A stretch of DNA of 6,799 nt from Anaerolineales bacterium. GTDB lineage: Bacteria > Chloroflexota > Anaerolineae > Anaerolineales > UBA11657. Every line of letters starts with the position of its first letter. The first letter of the stretch is position 1. Below the pieces are notes generated by a model. The model had not been told where the DNA came from. It made no database searches and saw only the letters and a list, made by a program, of their open reading frames with translations. Location: positions 1-6,799 of the forward strand of contig CANNEJ010000079.1 of assembly GCA_947503585.1 (NCBI GenBank), given 5' to 3'. Made by a program: the position numbers and the translations under genes. Below are positions 5,507 through 6,799 of this stretch, in pieces.

Positions 5507-6474
5507 TGGCCGCACAGCCCGGCTCCGCGCCGCCCACGGCGTGGCTTGAAGTCTCCGTCACAGTCAATGGCGAGATGGCGGAAGCCGTGGCCGAAGCGCT
5601 CGGGCGCTTCGCACACCAGGGCGTCGCGCTGGAATACGAGGGCCCGCCGGCAGACCCGGACTTCCCGCCCGCCGAACCACTCTCCAGCGACGCGCGCATT
5701 CGCGTGCGCGCATTTCTGCCGGTTGACAGTGACTTGGATGAAAAGCGGACGCTGGTAGAGCGCGCGTTGTGGCCGCTGCAAATGATTGCGCGCAACAGCG
5801 GGCTGACCGTGCCCGCGGCTGTATTCGCACAGGTGGCAGCTGCCGATTGGGAGCAACAGTGGCGCGCGCACTACAAACCCATGCGCATTGGCCGCCGCAT
5901 ACTGGTGGCTCCGCCGTGGGAAACTCCGCAGCTGGCCAGCGACGCAGTGGTGGTGCGCATCGACCCCGGCCAGGCGTTCGGCACCGGCACACATCCCACC
6001 ACACAGCTCTGCCTTGCCGCGCTGGAAGATGAACTGCAACCCGGGCAGCGCGTGCTGGATCTAGGGTGCGGCTCCGGCATTCTTGCCATCGCGGCGCTGC
6101 TGTTGGGCGCTGCGCAAGCCACTGCGTTTGACATTGATCCGGCGGCAGTTGCCGCCACGATTGAAAACGCAGCAGCCAACGGCGTAGCGGCGCGCATGCA
6201 TGCGCTGCGCGGTTCACTGGCCGAGGCACAGGAGAGTGCGCCCTACCCGCTGGTGCTGGCCAACCTGCTGTCGCGCATCATCATTGAGATGTTGCAGCAA
6301 GGGCTGGCCCAAATTCTCACGCCGGGCGGAACCTTGATCCTCTCTGGGATATTGCAGGAGCAGTGCGCCGATGTTACGGCAGCGGCGGCGCTTGCGGGGC
6401 TGGTGGTGAAAGCCGTACCGCAATCCGGCGAGTGGGTGGCGATTGTGGCCCGGCACCCGCCCGCAACAGTTTAA
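5506..6474 (+). CDS. prmA: Ribosomal protein L11 methyltransferase PrmA
   Basis: PrmA uses S-adenosylmethionine to trimethylate lysines and the N-terminal amino group of ribosomal protein L11. Residues 12-70 form the small substrate-recognition domain (WLEVSVTVNGEMAEAVAEAL). DWEQQWRAHYKP (114-125) lies near the linker to the catalytic domain, and GQAFGTGTHPTT (155-166) is the family signature. VLDLGCGSGILAIAA (183-197) is the SAM-binding glycine loop, FDID (208-211) is the acidic strand end that holds the ribose, and ANLLSR (252-257) is the active-site motif. The total of 322 residues is slightly longer than many homologues, mostly from N-terminal residues. The start is GTG at 5506, overlapping the dnaJ stop as TAGTG with no good Shine-Dalgarno, so translation is probably coupled to dnaJ. 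A dnaJ-prmA pairing is known in several phyla, but rsmE, which often follows there, is absent here. Confidence 0.94.
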   Translation: MAAQPGSAPPTAWLEVSVTVNGEMAEAVAEALGRFAHQGVALEYEGPPADPDFPPAEPLSSDARIRVRAFLPVDSDLDEKRTLVERALWPLQMIARNSGLTVPAAVFAQVAAADWEQQWRAHYKPMRIGRRILVAPPWETPQLASDAVVVRIDPGQAFGTGTHPTTQLCLAALEDELQPGQRVLDLGCGSGILAIAALLLGAAQATAFDIDPAAVAATIENAAANGVAARMHALRGSLAEAQESAPYPLVLANLLSRIIIEMLQQGLAQILTPGGTLILSGILQEQCADVTAAAALAGLVVKAVPQSGEWVAIVARHPPATV

Positions 6475-6487
6475 CTTTTGCGCGGCA

Positions 6488-6503
6488 CTGCGCTCGAGCG
6501 CAG
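6488..6503. repeat. Perfect 16-bp palindrome downstream of prmA
   Basis: CTGCGCTC followed by GAGCGCAG is fully self-complementary. As RNA it could form a 6-bp stem with a UCGA loop. It lies 14 bases after the prmA stop in the gap between convergent genes. No T tract follows on either strand, so it is not a canonical intrinsic terminator. It may stabilise the 3' end of the operon mRNA or serve as part of a bidirectional termination region. The palindrome itself is certain; the role is a guess. Confidence 0.4.
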
Positions 6504-6521
6504 CCCAAAACCAATTTTCGA

Positions 6522-6560
6522 CGGCTGCAGCCGGCGCACGGCCGCCCGCTTGATTTTTTT
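6522..6560 (+). terminator. Possible terminator region of the heat-shock operon (GC-rich inverted repeats followed by T7)
   Basis: A perfect 12-bp palindrome CGGCTGCAGCCG (6522-6533) and a nearby GGCG/CGCC stem (6533-6536 with 6543-6546) precede a run of seven T (6554-6560). The T run begins seven bases after the second stem and twenty after the first, which is looser than a standard intrinsic terminator, and the stems are short. The T run also contains the end of the convergent glpX gene. Location at the end of a five-gene operon makes termination here reasonable, but the structure is weak. Confidence 0.35.
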
Positions 6561-6799
6561 AGTCGTACTTAATGTCAGAAAACTTCATCAGCTTATCCAG
6601 CCGATGGGTTGCCGTTATCTCCCGCACCGTACCGGACTTGGAGCGCATCACCAGTGAGTGAGTGCGTGCGCCCTGCCCAAAATATTTCACCCCTTGCAGT
6701 AGTTCGCCATCCGTAATTCCGGTGACCGCAAAAAAACAATTGTCAGAACGCACCAGATCCGCAGTGTGCAGAATGCGGCTGGTGTCGTAACCCGCTGCG
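6559..6799 (-). CDS. glpX: Class II fructose-1,6-bisphosphatase (GlpX), C-terminal 79 residues (5' end outside the window)
   Basis: The - strand frame enters from the right edge and ends with TAA at 6561-6559. The visible C-terminus contains GYDTSRILHTADLVRSDNC, then FFAVTGITDGELLQGVKYFG and GARTHSLVMRSKSGTVREI. These are characteristic of GlpX enzymes, which hydrolyse fructose-1,6-bisphosphate in gluconeogenesis. The THSLVMRSKSGT form resembles the cyanobacterial and Chloroflexota type, some members of which also act on sedoheptulose-1,7-bisphosphate. The N-terminal catalytic metal-binding motifs lie outside the window. GTG codons within the segment are internal and not starts, because similarity continues upstream to the window edge. 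The gene converges on prmA with an 84-base gap and is not part of the heat-shock operon. Confidence 0.9.
   Translation of the reverse strand, partial: AAGYDTSRILHTADLVRSDNCFFAVTGITDGELLQGVKYFGQGARTHSLVMRSKSGTVREITATHRLDKLMKFSDIKYD

Noticed and set aside
5146..6039. Long - strand open frame (297 codons) across the dnaJ-prmA junction
   Set aside because: It crosses two convincing genes on the other strand, and its Ser/Arg/Ala-rich translation looks like a shadow frame.
6754..6799. Treating the GTG at 6753 as the start of a small protein
   Set aside because: The same frame continues to the window edge with GlpX-like residues (GYDTSRILHTADLV), so this is the interior of a larger gene.
1..6799. 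CRISPR array, insertion sequence, tRNA or other RNA gene, toxin-antitoxin or defence system
   Set aside because: I saw no spaced direct repeats, transposase-like frames, terminal inverted repeats, tRNA-like cloverleaf or defence domains; nearly all bases are accounted for by conserved housekeeping genes.

Overview
This is a GC-rich bacterial window (roughly 60% GC by eye) centred on a complete, compact HrcA/CIRCE-controlled heat-shock operon. The order on the + strand is hrcA-grpE-dnaK-dnaJ-prmA. The flanking genes are on the - strand: a free-standing B12-binding acyl-CoA mutase subunit (mcmA2-like) followed by the start of meaB/argK on the left, and the 3' end of a class II fructose-1,6-bisphosphatase (glpX) on the right. 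The hrcA-first gene order, the split mutase with its own ~137-residue cobalamin subunit, and the cyanobacterial/Chloroflexota-like GlpX C-terminus fit a Chloroflexota lineage (Dehalococcoidia/SAR202-like). That assignment is an inference from gene content and protein flavour and is not proven by any marker in the window.

Layout: bases 1-193 (-) hold the first 64 codons of meaB. Bases 194-284 are a short intergenic stretch with one small hairpin. Bases 285-698 (-) are mcmA2. Bases 699-847 are a divergent regulatory region. It holds a candidate -10 and a perfect 12-bp palindrome for the - strand gene, then a good sigma70-type promoter and a CIRCE operator for the + strand operon. From 848 to 6474 five genes lie almost end to end: hrcA and grpE overlap, grpE-dnaK and dnaK-dnaJ are separated by 24 and 32 bases, and dnaJ-prmA overlap by one base (TAGTG). 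Bases 6475-6558 separate the convergent prmA and glpX and contain two perfect palindromes and a T7 tract. Bases 6559-6799 (-) are the last part of glpX.

How the genes work together: HrcA binds CIRCE and represses the whole operon until heat or misfolded protein inactivates it. DnaK (Hsp70), DnaJ (Hsp40) and GrpE (nucleotide exchange factor) then form the folding machine. PrmA, which methylates ribosomal protein L11, is carried as the last gene by tight coupling to dnaJ. The mutase subunit and MeaB belong to adenosylcobalamin-dependent acyl-CoA carbon-skeleton rearrangement, probably methylmalonyl-CoA metabolism; MeaB is the G-protein chaperone that protects the mutase.

I found no mobile element, CRISPR array, RNA gene or clearly undescribed system. 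The points most worth a second look are an alanine in place of the Walker A serine/threonine in MeaB, a CIRCE element whose inverted repeat is followed directly by T5 (a possible built-in attenuator), and a palindrome covering the presumed start site of mcmA2, which may be leaderless.
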